Below, piece after piece: positions 1 through 6,802 of a stretch of DNA of 15,491 bases. Made by a program: the position numbers and the translations under genes. Source of the DNA: Candidatus Heimdallarchaeota archaeon (GTDB lineage: Archaea > Asgardarchaeota > Heimdallarchaeia > Heimdallarchaeales > Kariarchaeaceae); assembly GCA_029882335.1 (NCBI GenBank), contig JAOUKW010000054.1, positions 1-15,491 on the forward strand, read 5' to 3'. The notes beneath the pieces were generated by a model. That model worked only from the letters and a program-made list of their open reading frames with translations. It ran no database searches and had not been told where the DNA came from. How positions within the stretch are numbered: the first letter of the stretch is position 1; each line of letters begins with the position of its first letter.

Positions 1-282
1 CATTTAATTGGCCATAGTTTGATTGAAAATATTGACTTGATGAATACTTAGATACATCAGTGATCTCTTGATTGATCAAATCTTCTGAAATTGAACGAAA
101 TTCAAAATTTCTACCAAAGGATTGACTAATATTGAAAGATGATACTATAACAATAATGGATAATAAAACAATTAAAGTAAATTTTTTTTTTTCTTTAACA
201 ACTTCTTTGGACTAATTATTCCTTGATTGAAGGGAATCACATAATTAAATTTTTGTCTATGAATATCATCAAAATAATCCAT
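1..282 (-). pseudogene. N-terminal part of a membrane-anchored or secreted protein, partial at left edge, with apparent frameshift at an A11 tract
   Basis: On the minus strand an open frame of about 60 codons runs from position 181 to the window edge without a stop. It begins with Lys/Phe and a strongly hydrophobic stretch (FTLIVLLSIIVIVSS), then a polar region rich in Ser, Asn and Gln, as in a signal peptide or N-terminal anchor. This frame has no usable start: going upstream it meets a TAG at 212-214. The neighbouring frame has an ATG at 280-282, 32 bases after the rps12 stop, and reads MDYFDDIHRQKF...SPKKLLKKKK up to a run of 11 A (182-192), then soon stops. One extra A would join the two frames into a lysine-rich segment followed by the hydrophobic helix. 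This could be a sequencing error, transcriptional slippage or a real mutation. The function is not recognised, and the gene is probably co-transcribed with rps12. Confidence 0.5.
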
Positions 283-314
283 ATAAGAAATATAGAATTA
301 ACTTTTAAAACAAC

Positions 315-758
315 TTATCTACTGGGTTTTTCTTTCTTTCCAATTACCATTTGACGTAGAGCTCCACCATTTACTTTAACTACACGCCACTTAATTCCAG
401 GAATATCTCCCTTTGCTCCTTTTTGTGCTCCACCAATTCCCTCGACATGTACTTCATCATGTACATCGATATAGAGTAGACCACCATCATGTGGTACATA
501 TGCACCGATTTGTTTACCATTTTTCACTAGTTGTACTCTAACACATTTTCTAAGTGCGGAATTAGGTTGCTTACTACCAACACCATACTTATCAAGTACA
601 ATACCTTTGGCCATTGGTGCACCTTCTAAGGGATCGGACTTCTTATCTAACATGAGTTTTCTTCTTTTATAGTTTATATCTTTCCATCTAAAATGCTGTC
701 TCTTTCTTTTTAGCGTTCTAGCAGCATATTCACCGTTTGGAGATTTTGTTCTTCCCAT
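315..758 (-). CDS. rps12: 30S ribosomal protein S12 (uS12, archaeal/eukaryotic RPS23 type)
   Basis: Protein of the small ribosomal subunit decoding centre, 147 aa, the usual length for archaeal S12 and longer at the N-terminus than the bacterial form. The universally conserved loop KQPNSALRK and the nearby YVPHDGG segment are present, as is the basic N-terminus (RTLKRKRQHFRWKD) typical of the archaeal/eukaryotic family. The ATG at 756-758 is preceded by a purine-rich GAGGCG about 5 bases upstream, so this start is well supported. In many archaea rps12 is followed by rps7 and tuf. Here the next minus-strand reading frame is an unrelated membrane-anchored protein, so the classical str cluster is broken. 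A TATA-like element lies about 40 bases upstream of the start. Confidence 0.97.
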   Translation of the reverse strand: MGRTKSPNGEYAARTLKRKRQHFRWKDINYKRRKLMLDKKSDPLEGAPMAKGIVLDKYGVGSKQPNSALRKCVRVQLVKNGKQIGAYVPHDGGLLYIDVHDEVHVEGIGGAQKGAKGDIPGIKWRVVKVNGGALRQMVIGKKEKPSR

Positions 759-794
759 GGTACGCCTCTTTATTTTCTACTCTCTTCAAACTTT

Positions 795-806
795 TTTAAT
801 ATTTAG
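795..806 (-). promoter_or_regulatory. Candidate TATA box for rps12
   Basis: On the minus strand the stretch reads CTAAATATTAAA, an archaeal-type TATA element. A start of transcription about 25 bases downstream would leave a short leader (roughly 15-20 bases) containing the GAGGCG ribosome-binding site. The AT-rich context makes chance matches common. Confidence 0.35.
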
Positions 807-963
807 ATGAAGATCAGAGAAAAATTTATCGATCACATTATTTATGGTTCTTTTCTGTATCAATTATTTTTTTGTTCGTGGTTAAGTCCAATTTAATATT
901 GATTTATCATTTATTTAGCTGAAAGTTTTAATAATAAGTATGCAATAAGTATATTAGCGAACT

Positions 964-1656
964 ATGAGTGAAGACCAAAAGGCTGCATCAGTAACAAAGG
1001 CAATCAAGATGATTGTAGCCAATTTAGAAAAAACTAAAGAGAAAGTGAAAGATAGATTTAATGATGTCGACGAAAGAATTGAGCAATTAGAAAATTCAGT
1101 TACCAATATACAAGATAGAATTAGACAAATCGGTTCTACCACTCCATCCAATGATACTTCACATTTGGAAGAAAAATTCAAAGAATTAAGTAGTAAAGTT
1201 GAGAATTTAACAAATGAACTTATGGAGACTAAAAAACAACTAGATGAATTACAAAATCAACCTGCAACCACAGAGCCAACTTCAAAAGAATATGAGCAGT
1301 CACCTCCTATTCCAATTCCATCAAACAATACTTTACCAAAACCAACCACCTCAATGCCAATACCAACTGCAAAAATTATGCCTAAGGTAGCTTCAACACC
1401 AGAGAAAACAACAAAACAAGAGGGAGGAATTCCAATTCCAAAACCTACACCCTCAGTTCAACCACCAGCACCTACATCATATGAACCTACCAATCAAGAA
1501 GAAAAGAAAAAAGAGATTCCTAAAAAAGTAGAAAAAGAACCATCAATAACCCCACCTCTTCCTACAAAAGAAGCAAAGAAATTTTCTCCACCTAGCGATG
1601 GAGATGAAGATAAAAATGAATTATTAGAAGCATTACGTCAACTTGAAGGTATATAA
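964..1656 (+). CDS. Coiled-coil protein with proline-rich linker and short C-terminal helix, unknown function
   Basis: A 230-aa soluble protein with no signal peptide or membrane segment. Residues about 15-56 and 67-97 show heptad-like spacing of Ile, Leu and Val between charged residues, predicting two coiled coils. Residues about 100-210 form a low-complexity linker rich in Pro, Thr and Lys. It contains recurring IPIP-type motifs: PPIPIP near 114-119, MPIP at 131-134 and IPIPKPTP at 156-163. The protein ends in an acidic patch (DGDEDKNE) and a short amphipathic helix (ELLEALRQLEGI). This plan of oligomerising coiled coil, polyproline linker and terminal motif suits a scaffold or adaptor that recruits a partner through its tail. 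I do not recognise the family. It is divergent from rps12 and convergent with rpl11. The ATG at 964 follows a TTTTAATA element by about 30 bases, suggesting a very short leader. Confidence 0.85.
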   Translation: MSEDQKAASVTKAIKMIVANLEKTKEKVKDRFNDVDERIEQLENSVTNIQDRIRQIGSTTPSNDTSHLEEKFKELSSKVENLTNELMETKKQLDELQNQPATTEPTSKEYEQSPPIPIPSNNTLPKPTTSMPIPTAKIMPKVASTPEKTTKQEGGIPIPKPTPSVQPPAPTSYEPTNQEEKKKEIPKKVEKEPSITPPLPTKEAKKFSPPSDGDEDKNELLEALRQLEGI

Positions 1657-1667
1657 AAATATTTCAT

Positions 1668-1691
1668 AAAAAAGAAAATGTTCTAAAAAAA
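1668..1691 (-). terminator. Candidate U-rich terminator downstream of rpl11
   Basis: Two A runs on the plus strand (six at 1668-1673, seven at 1685-1691) are read as T runs on the minus strand, 28-51 bases after the rpl11 stop. Archaeal termination commonly relies on such U-rich tracts without a stem-loop. Confidence 0.4.
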
Positions 1692-1718
1692 GAATGCTGA
1701 AATATAACAATAAGGGTG

Positions 1719-2234
1719 TTAATTATATGAATTAGACTGTTCAAATGTTTGTAATTCTTTGTCATATTTACCGTCAGAAATTAATCTTTGGATTTCTCTT
1801 GGATCTTTATTTTCAACAGTTATACCCATACAAACCATAGTTCCAAGTACTTCTTTACATGCACCACCTAAAGTTGCTGCAAGTAAATCAGTTCTTTTAG
1901 CAAAAGCAACCTTGATTAACTGATCTATTTTCATATTTGCAATAGGAGCACCACTATTTGATGTCCCTGAACCTTTTGGTATTCCAATTTCATTAAGTAC
2001 TAAAGCAGAAGTTGGGGGTAATCCAACTACAATCTCATATTTACGTGTATTTACATTTACTATGACATTAACTGGAACTTTCATTCCTTTAAATGCTAAA
2101 GTGGCCTCATTTATGTCAGCTACTACCTTGCCAAGATTTAATCCAAGAGGGCCTAGCGCAGGTGCGATTGATCCGGATGGCTTGGCTTCACCTGCATCAA
2201 TTAACAGACTGACAGTTTCTGTATTGTCACTCAT
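1719..2234 (-). CDS. rpl11: 50S ribosomal protein L11 (uL11)
   Basis: Protein of the GTPase-associated centre of the large subunit, 171 aa, archaeal in length and sequence. The N-terminal domain carries the conserved PSGSIAPALGPLGLNLGKVV segment, with its proline-rich hinge. The C-terminal RNA-binding domain includes the GSGTSNSGAP and A(A)TLGGACKEVLGTM segments. In many archaea rpl11 heads a cluster with rpl1, rpl10 and rpl12. Here no L1 or L10 gene follows: the next gene downstream is convergent and encodes a coiled-coil protein, so L11 is monocistronic in this genome. The ATG at 2232-2234 has only a weak AGGTAA-like sequence upstream. Confidence 0.97.
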   Translation of the reverse strand: MSDNTETVSLLIDAGEAKPSGSIAPALGPLGLNLGKVVADINEATLAFKGMKVPVNVIVNVNTRKYEIVVGLPPTSALVLNEIGIPKGSGTSNSGAPIANMKIDQLIKVAFAKRTDLLAATLGGACKEVLGTMVCMGITVENKDPREIQRLISDGKYDKELQTFEQSNSYN

Positions 2235-2414
2235 CTTAATTACCTATAATTTATTTGTATAAGATATTGATTTTTAAACTATCGTTGTAAAACAGGGTGA
2301 CGATTAACTAAATAATGATTATCTAGTCTAGCAGACATATGTTTACATTTTTATCAAACAAATTAACAATAAAACATAAGTAATAATAAAAACTAATTAT
2401 GATACATAGAGAAT

Positions 2415-3092
2415 ATGCCTTTTGGTTTACAGATTGATTGTCGTAATCTAAAAAAAATAAATGTTGTTGATGTTAACAATCATGTGGTAGGAAACATAAT
2501 TGATTTTGTAGTTGATAAAAAATTTACACTAACAAAACTCATTCTTGGAGGATCATTTGTCGAAGAATTACTTGAAAGAATAGGCATCAAAACAGATGAT
2601 GATCCTGTAGTAGCATTGGATCAAACTGAATTTACCTTTAATGAAGAAAAGAAATTATTTAGCATCAATTTAAAAGGAGAGGATCTGCCAAATAAATTGC
2701 AAAAAGATGTAATTTCTAAAGATGAATATGTTTTCTCTAAACTGAGGAAAAAACTCGTAATTTGCAGTGAAGGAACACCCCTAGGAAAGGTAGTTGATGC
2801 ATTAATCTATAAAGGAAGAAATATCGATCTAGTACTTGGAGATAATCCCGTAGTTGAATTTCTAGAAAATATAGGTATAATCGGTGATTATGACCTTTTA
2901 CTCCAAACTGAATCAATAGTTAAGATTGATTCTGATGTAATTAAGATAAATAAAACCAAAGAAGATTTAACAGTTCTACTGAAAAACCAAGAGTTGGAAA
3001 AAATAGAAATTAAAAACTATACAAATGTTTCTAAGAAAAATACAAATGCAGAGGTTGTAAGATATCAATTTAAAGATTTAGGTTTAAAGTGA
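2415..3092 (+). CDS. Tandem PRC-barrel domain protein
   Basis: A 225-aa protein with no membrane segment. Two segments align with each other. Residues about 24-70 (VVGNIID..., LILGGSFVEELLERIGI, DDDPVV) and about 122-168 (PLGKVVD..., LVLGDNPVVEFLENIGI, DYDLLL) share the pattern of a Gly plus Val/Ile-rich strand, a hydrophobic strand, a short Glu/Leu helix ending in IGI, and acidic residues before another strand. This pattern is what PRC-barrel domains show, the fold found in RimM and the photosynthetic reaction-centre H subunit. Archaea have many such proteins, and some haloarchaeal ones (CdpB family) act in cell division. The C-terminal 35 residues are polar and lysine-rich. The gene is divergent from rpl11 and convergent with the next small gene. 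Its specific role is unknown. Confidence 0.8.
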   Translation: MPFGLQIDCRNLKKINVVDVNNHVVGNIIDFVVDKKFTLTKLILGGSFVEELLERIGIKTDDDPVVALDQTEFTFNEEKKLFSINLKGEDLPNKLQKDVISKDEYVFSKLRKKLVICSEGTPLGKVVDALIYKGRNIDLVLGDNPVVEFLENIGIIGDYDLLLQTESIVKIDSDVIKINKTKEDLTVLLKNQELEKIEIKNYTNVSKKNTNAEVVRYQFKDLGLK

Positions 3093-3109
3093 AATTTTAC
3101 TAATCATTT

Positions 3110-3373
3110 TTATTTTTTCATTTCTTCCATTAATTTTTTTCTCAATCCCGCTATTGATGTTGATTTTACCTTAGATGGTTCTACTTTCTTAACTTTTACC
3201 TGATTATCACTTACATTCTGTGTTTGGGTTTCTGATTTTGCCAGTCTTTCTTTATAATATTCCAAATATTCATTATATTGTTCCTCAGATATCTCTCCAT
3301 TACTAAATTTTTCATATTGAGAATTTACCCACTCATATAATTCAGTTATGTTCAAATTTGAAAGGTCAGTCAT
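3110..3373 (-). CDS. Small SHOCT-like protein, function unknown
   Basis: An 87-aa charged protein. Residues about 12-46 read like a SHOCT-type helical hairpin: a Leu/Tyr-rich helix, then GEISEEQYNEYLEYYKERLAK. That matches the family pattern in which a short helix is followed by a Gly, an acidic turn and a second helix. A low-complexity Gln/Ser/Lys linker leads to an amphipathic, basic C-terminal helix (AGLRKKLMEEMKK). SHOCT domains usually sit at protein ends and are thought to mediate oligomerisation. The gene ends 17 bases from the convergent PRC-barrel gene and is divergent from tldD. There is no clear ribosome-binding site upstream of its ATG. Confidence 0.7.
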   Translation of the reverse strand: MTDLSNLNITELYEWVNSQYEKFSNGEISEEQYNEYLEYYKERLAKSETQTQNVSDNQVKVKKVEPSKVKSTSIAGLRKKLMEEMKK

Positions 3374-3506
3374 ATATTAATATGAGAGATTTGTTATTAA
3401 TGAATATTTGTATTAGCTAAAATAAGATATGATTTAATTTTATGTGTTACTTGTATTTCATAATTCATAATAAAACCTTAATTAGCTGTATTATAATCAT
3501 TATTTA

Positions 3507-4946
3507 ATGACCGCTCATGATCTTGCTGAATATGCAGTCACACATTTTCCAGAGGGAATTACACTGGGTGAATTTAAATTTCTAAAGTCCAAAAGTAATT
3601 TTCTATTCACTCGTAATGATAATGTTAATAGACTTAGTACTACAATCAATTCAGGATTTGGAATACGATTTTTAATAAATGGTGCTTGGGGATTTGCTGC
3701 GTCTCATCAATTAGATAAAGCAAACATAGATGTTTGCATTAAACAGGCATCTAAATTAGCCCAAGCTGCATCAAAACGAAATCCAAATGTTACAATTACA
3801 GAAGAACCAGTTGTTGAAGAAAAAATAACAACAAAGTTTGAAATAGATCCATTTGAAGTTTCCAATGAAGAAAAAATTGAATATTTTATTAGTGCTTCTA
3901 AGGTTGCAAGAGAATATAACGAAATAAAATATGCGAATGGTTTATATTTTGCACAAAAGGATAATCTGGTGTTTTACAATTCAGAAGGCACAAAAATAGA
4001 TCAGACCTTGGTTTGGAATGGAGGATATCTAAATTTAATTGCAAGAGGAAATGGTGATACACAGACAAGAAAATTTTCTGATGATCAATTTAAAACTCAA
4101 GGATGGGAGCTCATGAAGAAGCTAGATCTAACTGCAAATATTGATCCTGTTGCAAAACAACTGGTACAACTCCTAGAAGCACCAACTTTAAAGGAACAGA
4201 AATCCACAATAATTCTCAATCCGTCACAAGTAGGAATACAACTACATGAGTCAATGGGCCATCCCTCTGAACTTGATCGAGCACTGGGATATGAAGCAGC
4301 TTATGCAGGTACTAGCTTTTTAAAAACAGAATTACTAAATAATGATTTCAACTATGGGAATGAATTAGTATCCATCAATGCAGATGCAACCATTGCCAAT
4401 GGATTGGGTACTTTCCCTTATGATCACGAAGGAGTAGCAGGAAAGAATACACCTCTTGTTAAGGAAGGTAAGTTTGTAGGTTATCTCAGTAGTCGTGAAA
4501 CAGCAAGTTTATTGGGTCTTGAAAATAGTGGAGGTAGTATGAGATCTATCAGCTATGAGCATATTCCACTTATCAGGATGACTAATATCATGTTACAACC
4601 GGGCGATTTTACATTTGATGAAATGATACAGGATACACGCGATGGTTATTATTTTGAGACCAATAGATCATGGAGCATAGACGATATTAGATTAAATTTT
4701 CAATTTGGTTGTGAAGTTGGTTATAAAATTGAAAACGGAGAAATCACTGGTTTGGTAAAGAATCCCACATACACAGGTATTACACCTGAATTTTGGGGAA
4801 GTGTGTCTGCAGTTGGAAACGCTGAATTATCAGAGGTACTAGGAACACCATTTTGTGGTAAAGGAGAACCAGGTCAATCAATGTTTACCGGTCATGGAGG
4901 ACCTCCTGCAAAATTTGAAAATATTAGAATAGGAATAATCAATTAG
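3507..4946 (+). CDS. tldD: TldD, catalytic subunit of the TldD/TldE metalloprotease
   Basis: A 479-aa protein of normal family length. TldD and TldE form a heterodimeric zinc protease that digests unfolded peptides. In bacteria it is known from microcin B17 maturation and CcdA turnover, and archaeal members exist. The HExxxH zinc motif is at residues 247-252 (HESMGH). The C-terminal region has the expected segments: DHEGVAGKNTPLVKEGKFVGYL (family maturation and active-site region), then FCGKGEPGQ with Cys450, the probable third metal ligand, and the closing GHGGPPAKFENIRIG. This is therefore the active subunit. The stop codon overlaps the ribosome-binding site of tldE, so the two are co-translated. 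Its ATG lacks a clear Shine-Dalgarno sequence, consistent with a leaderless or weakly led transcript. Confidence 0.96.
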   Translation: MTAHDLAEYAVTHFPEGITLGEFKFLKSKSNFLFTRNDNVNRLSTTINSGFGIRFLINGAWGFAASHQLDKANIDVCIKQASKLAQAASKRNPNVTITEEPVVEEKITTKFEIDPFEVSNEEKIEYFISASKVAREYNEIKYANGLYFAQKDNLVFYNSEGTKIDQTLVWNGGYLNLIARGNGDTQTRKFSDDQFKTQGWELMKKLDLTANIDPVAKQLVQLLEAPTLKEQKSTIILNPSQVGIQLHESMGHPSELDRALGYEAAYAGTSFLKTELLNNDFNYGNELVSINADATIANGLGTFPYDHEGVAGKNTPLVKEGKFVGYLSSRETASLLGLENSGGSMRSISYEHIPLIRMTNIMLQPGDFTFDEMIQDTRDGYYFETNRSWSIDDIRLNFQFGCEVGYKIENGEITGLVKNPTYTGITPEFWGSVSAVGNAELSEVLGTPFCGKGEPGQSMFTGHGGPPAKFENIRIGIIN

Positions 4947-4950
4947 GTGA
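4946..4950 (+). promoter_or_regulatory. Shine-Dalgarno site that decides the tldE start
   Basis: GGTGA complements the 3' end of archaeal 16S rRNA. It includes the last base of the tldD stop codon and stands 8 bases before the ATG at 4959, indicating translational coupling of the two subunits. Confidence 0.7.
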
Positions 4951-4958
4951 GAGAGTAT

Positions 4959-6332
4959 ATGAAAGAAGATATAGTAAAATTAGTTAGAGATACTGCAAAG
5001 GAAACTTCTAATCTATTATCCAAGTATAAAGAACTAGATGGTTATCAAGTTCTCGCATATTTCAGAGACCATTCATTGACACGATTTGCAAATAATGTAA
5101 TTCATCAACAAGTAACATCAGATATGTTGAGAATTCAAATTAAAGGTTTCAAAGGTAAAAAGTTGAATTCCATCACAAGTACAGCAAATGACAATCAAAT
5201 AACACAAGTGGTTAAGGAATTTGTAGAAAATATTCAACAAAGTCCTGAAATTCCATATTTACAGGGATTTGCAGAAAAACAAAATTATGATGAAATTCAA
5301 GCAACTGGAACAATTCTAGATGCTGAGAGTAGAGGTGAGATAATTGAACGAGCATATGCTCAAGCTATGAATATGGACAAGACTGTAAAATTATTTGGAA
5401 AAGTAGAGGTATTGGATTTTGCCTATGCAGTGATAAATTCTAATGGTCTTGAAGGAAGTCATCGATTTAATTACAACGATTTTAAAGTAATGAGTATAAA
5501 AGAAGAAGGTTCTAATCGCGGTTTTGGTAGAGAAATCCAAGCTACCCGAGAAGGGAAAGATTTAGAAGTGGAAAAATTAACTGATTCAGCTGTTAAAATA
5601 TCGATAGATACCTTACATGCAAAATCAGTTGAACCGGGAGATTATACTGTGATCCTTCGCCCACAGGCAATCAATGAATTGATAGGGTATTCAATTTATG
5701 GATTAAGTGCAGATAATTTCCATCAGGGTAACAGTGCTTATTCAGACAGGTTAGGAGAGCAACTACTCTCAGAAAATTTCACTGTTTCAGATTTACCTTT
5801 AGATAACAATTCAATATTTGCTAGTCCTCTTGACGGCGAAGGTGTTGCCAGAAAAAATAGAAAGATTATCGAAAATGGAATTCCCAAACAGGTATTGTAT
5901 GATACACTTTCTGCATCTCAATTTCTAGATGATAAAAACCTGACTTCGGGTCACTCGAATATTCCATATTCAGACTATGCATGGGGAACACTTCTTAATT
6001 TACAGCTAACAGGAGGTGATTCTTCGGAAGAAGAAATGATACAAGACACACAGCATGGATTACTTGTACAGACCTTCTGGTATTCGAATCCAGTCAACAT
6101 GCCCAAGGGGATTATTACAGGATTGACCAGAGATGGATTATATCTGATTGAAAATGGTGAAATTTCTCATGCTGTAAAAAATATGAGATATACTGATTCA
6201 TTACTTGAATTTTTCAAAACAATACAATACATAGGTAAAAAGCATCATTCAATGATAGACGAAGGAAGTTTTTCAAGAATGCCTGTTACTAGATTGGAAA
6301 AATTAAAATTCACAGGTCAAAGCAAGCATTAA
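4959..6332 (+). CDS. tldE: TldE/PmbA, non-catalytic partner of TldD
   Basis: Partner subunit of the TldD/TldE protease, about 457 aa from the chosen start. It follows the same fold pattern as TldD, with an N-terminal domain and then the DLPLDNNSIFASPLDGEGVARKNRKIIENGIP region. At the place where TldD has HExxxH it reads RPQAINELIGY, so the zinc site is absent, as expected for TldE. An in-frame GTG at 4947 directly follows the tldD stop. I prefer the ATG at 4959 because GGTGA (4946-4950), a strong archaeal Shine-Dalgarno sequence overlapping the end of tldD, lies 8 bases before it. The GTG would be part of that ribosome-binding site. The pair forms an operon with no further plus-strand gene for about 200 bases. 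Confidence 0.94.
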   Translation: MKEDIVKLVRDTAKETSNLLSKYKELDGYQVLAYFRDHSLTRFANNVIHQQVTSDMLRIQIKGFKGKKLNSITSTANDNQITQVVKEFVENIQQSPEIPYLQGFAEKQNYDEIQATGTILDAESRGEIIERAYAQAMNMDKTVKLFGKVEVLDFAYAVINSNGLEGSHRFNYNDFKVMSIKEEGSNRGFGREIQATREGKDLEVEKLTDSAVKISIDTLHAKSVEPGDYTVILRPQAINELIGYSIYGLSADNFHQGNSAYSDRLGEQLLSENFTVSDLPLDNNSIFASPLDGEGVARKNRKIIENGIPKQVLYDTLSASQFLDDKNLTSGHSNIPYSDYAWGTLLNLQLTGGDSSEEEMIQDTQHGLLVQTFWYSNPVNMPKGIITGLTRDGLYLIENGEISHAVKNMRYTDSLLEFFKTIQYIGKKHHSMIDEGSFSRMPVTRLEKLKFTGQSKH

Positions 6333-6405
6333 GAATTAAAATTAAATTAAATCTTAACTAATAATAGTCTAATTTACTTAATAAATATAATTTATCTTTA
6401 TCATA

Positions 6406-6417
6406 CACCCAAGGGTG
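6406..6417. repeat. Perfect short palindrome in the tldE downstream gap
   Basis: CACCCAAGGGTG has 5-bp arms around AA in an otherwise very AT-rich stretch (6333-6536) that contains no other gene or clear element. It could be a regulator site for the small ORF that starts at 6537, or a weak hairpin. No T run follows it, so I do not call it a terminator. Confidence 0.3.
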
Positions 6418-6508
6418 AATATTGCAAGTTATCTTGATATCGTCAAATCTTTCAGTACAATGAATATATCCAATCATTCAAACTAATTAAATCGAGTTTG
6501 ACTTAGTA

Positions 6509-6516
6509 TTTATATA
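6509..6516 (+). promoter_or_regulatory. TATA box of a leaderless promoter
   Basis: TTTATATA is a near-ideal archaeal TATA box. Its centre is about 25 bases from the ATG at 6537, the standard distance to the transcription start, so transcription would begin at or next to the start codon. Confidence 0.6.
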
Positions 6517-6536
6517 ACTCATTCGTATATATTATT

Positions 6537-6683
6537 ATGAACAAACACAAACCCACCAAAAAACCACATTTTCCCAAAGATAACAGATTTCAAAATAAAA
6601 ATCTATTTTTTGAAACAAATCTTTCAAATGAGATTAAACTTAAAAGAATGGGAATGAGTGGACTAGTAAAAAGAGTATATTAA
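6537..6683 (+). CDS. Small basic protein, 48 aa, unrecognised
   Basis: A short ORF (MNKHKPTKKPHFPKDNRF... ending GMSGLVKRVY) in the gap between tldE and the surface-protein gene. About a third of its residues are Lys, Arg or His, with only a few acidic ones. The N-terminal half is Lys/Pro/His-rich and likely disordered. The C-terminal half (about residues 30-48) could form a short amphipathic basic helix. That composition would suit RNA, ribosome or DNA binding, but there is no family match I can name. The case for a real gene is the TATA box spaced exactly for a leaderless start and the absence of any other gene nearby. The case against is its small size and the AT-rich context. Confidence 0.5.
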   Translation: MNKHKPTKKPHFPKDNRFQNKNLFFETNLSNEIKLKRMGMSGLVKRVY

Positions 6684-6737
6684 AACACTTTTCTATTTAA
6701 CTATCAAATAAAAGTTCTTCATTAACACCTTGTTTGG

Positions 6738-6765
6738 ATAATCCACCAGTTATCTGATGGATTAT
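6738..6765 (-). terminator. 12-bp stem-loop between converging genes, possible terminator
   Basis: Arms 6738-6749 and 6754-6765 pair around a TTAT loop. On the minus strand the single imperfect pair becomes G-U, so the stem is complete in minus-strand RNA, 38 bases after the stop of the surface-protein gene. On the plus strand T-rich sequence follows, so it may serve both directions. No long U tract follows on the minus side. Confidence 0.4.
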
Positions 6766-6802
6766 TCATTTGGTATTTACTGATATAATATTTTTACAAT
6801 TT

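Noticed and set aside
954..1181. 75-codon minus-strand frame
   Set aside because: It lies antisense within the coiled-coil gene, and its Ser/Leu-rich composition is the complement of that gene's Lys/Glu-rich codons.
2062..2262. 66-codon plus-strand frame
   Set aside because: It lies antisense to rpl11, which is certain.
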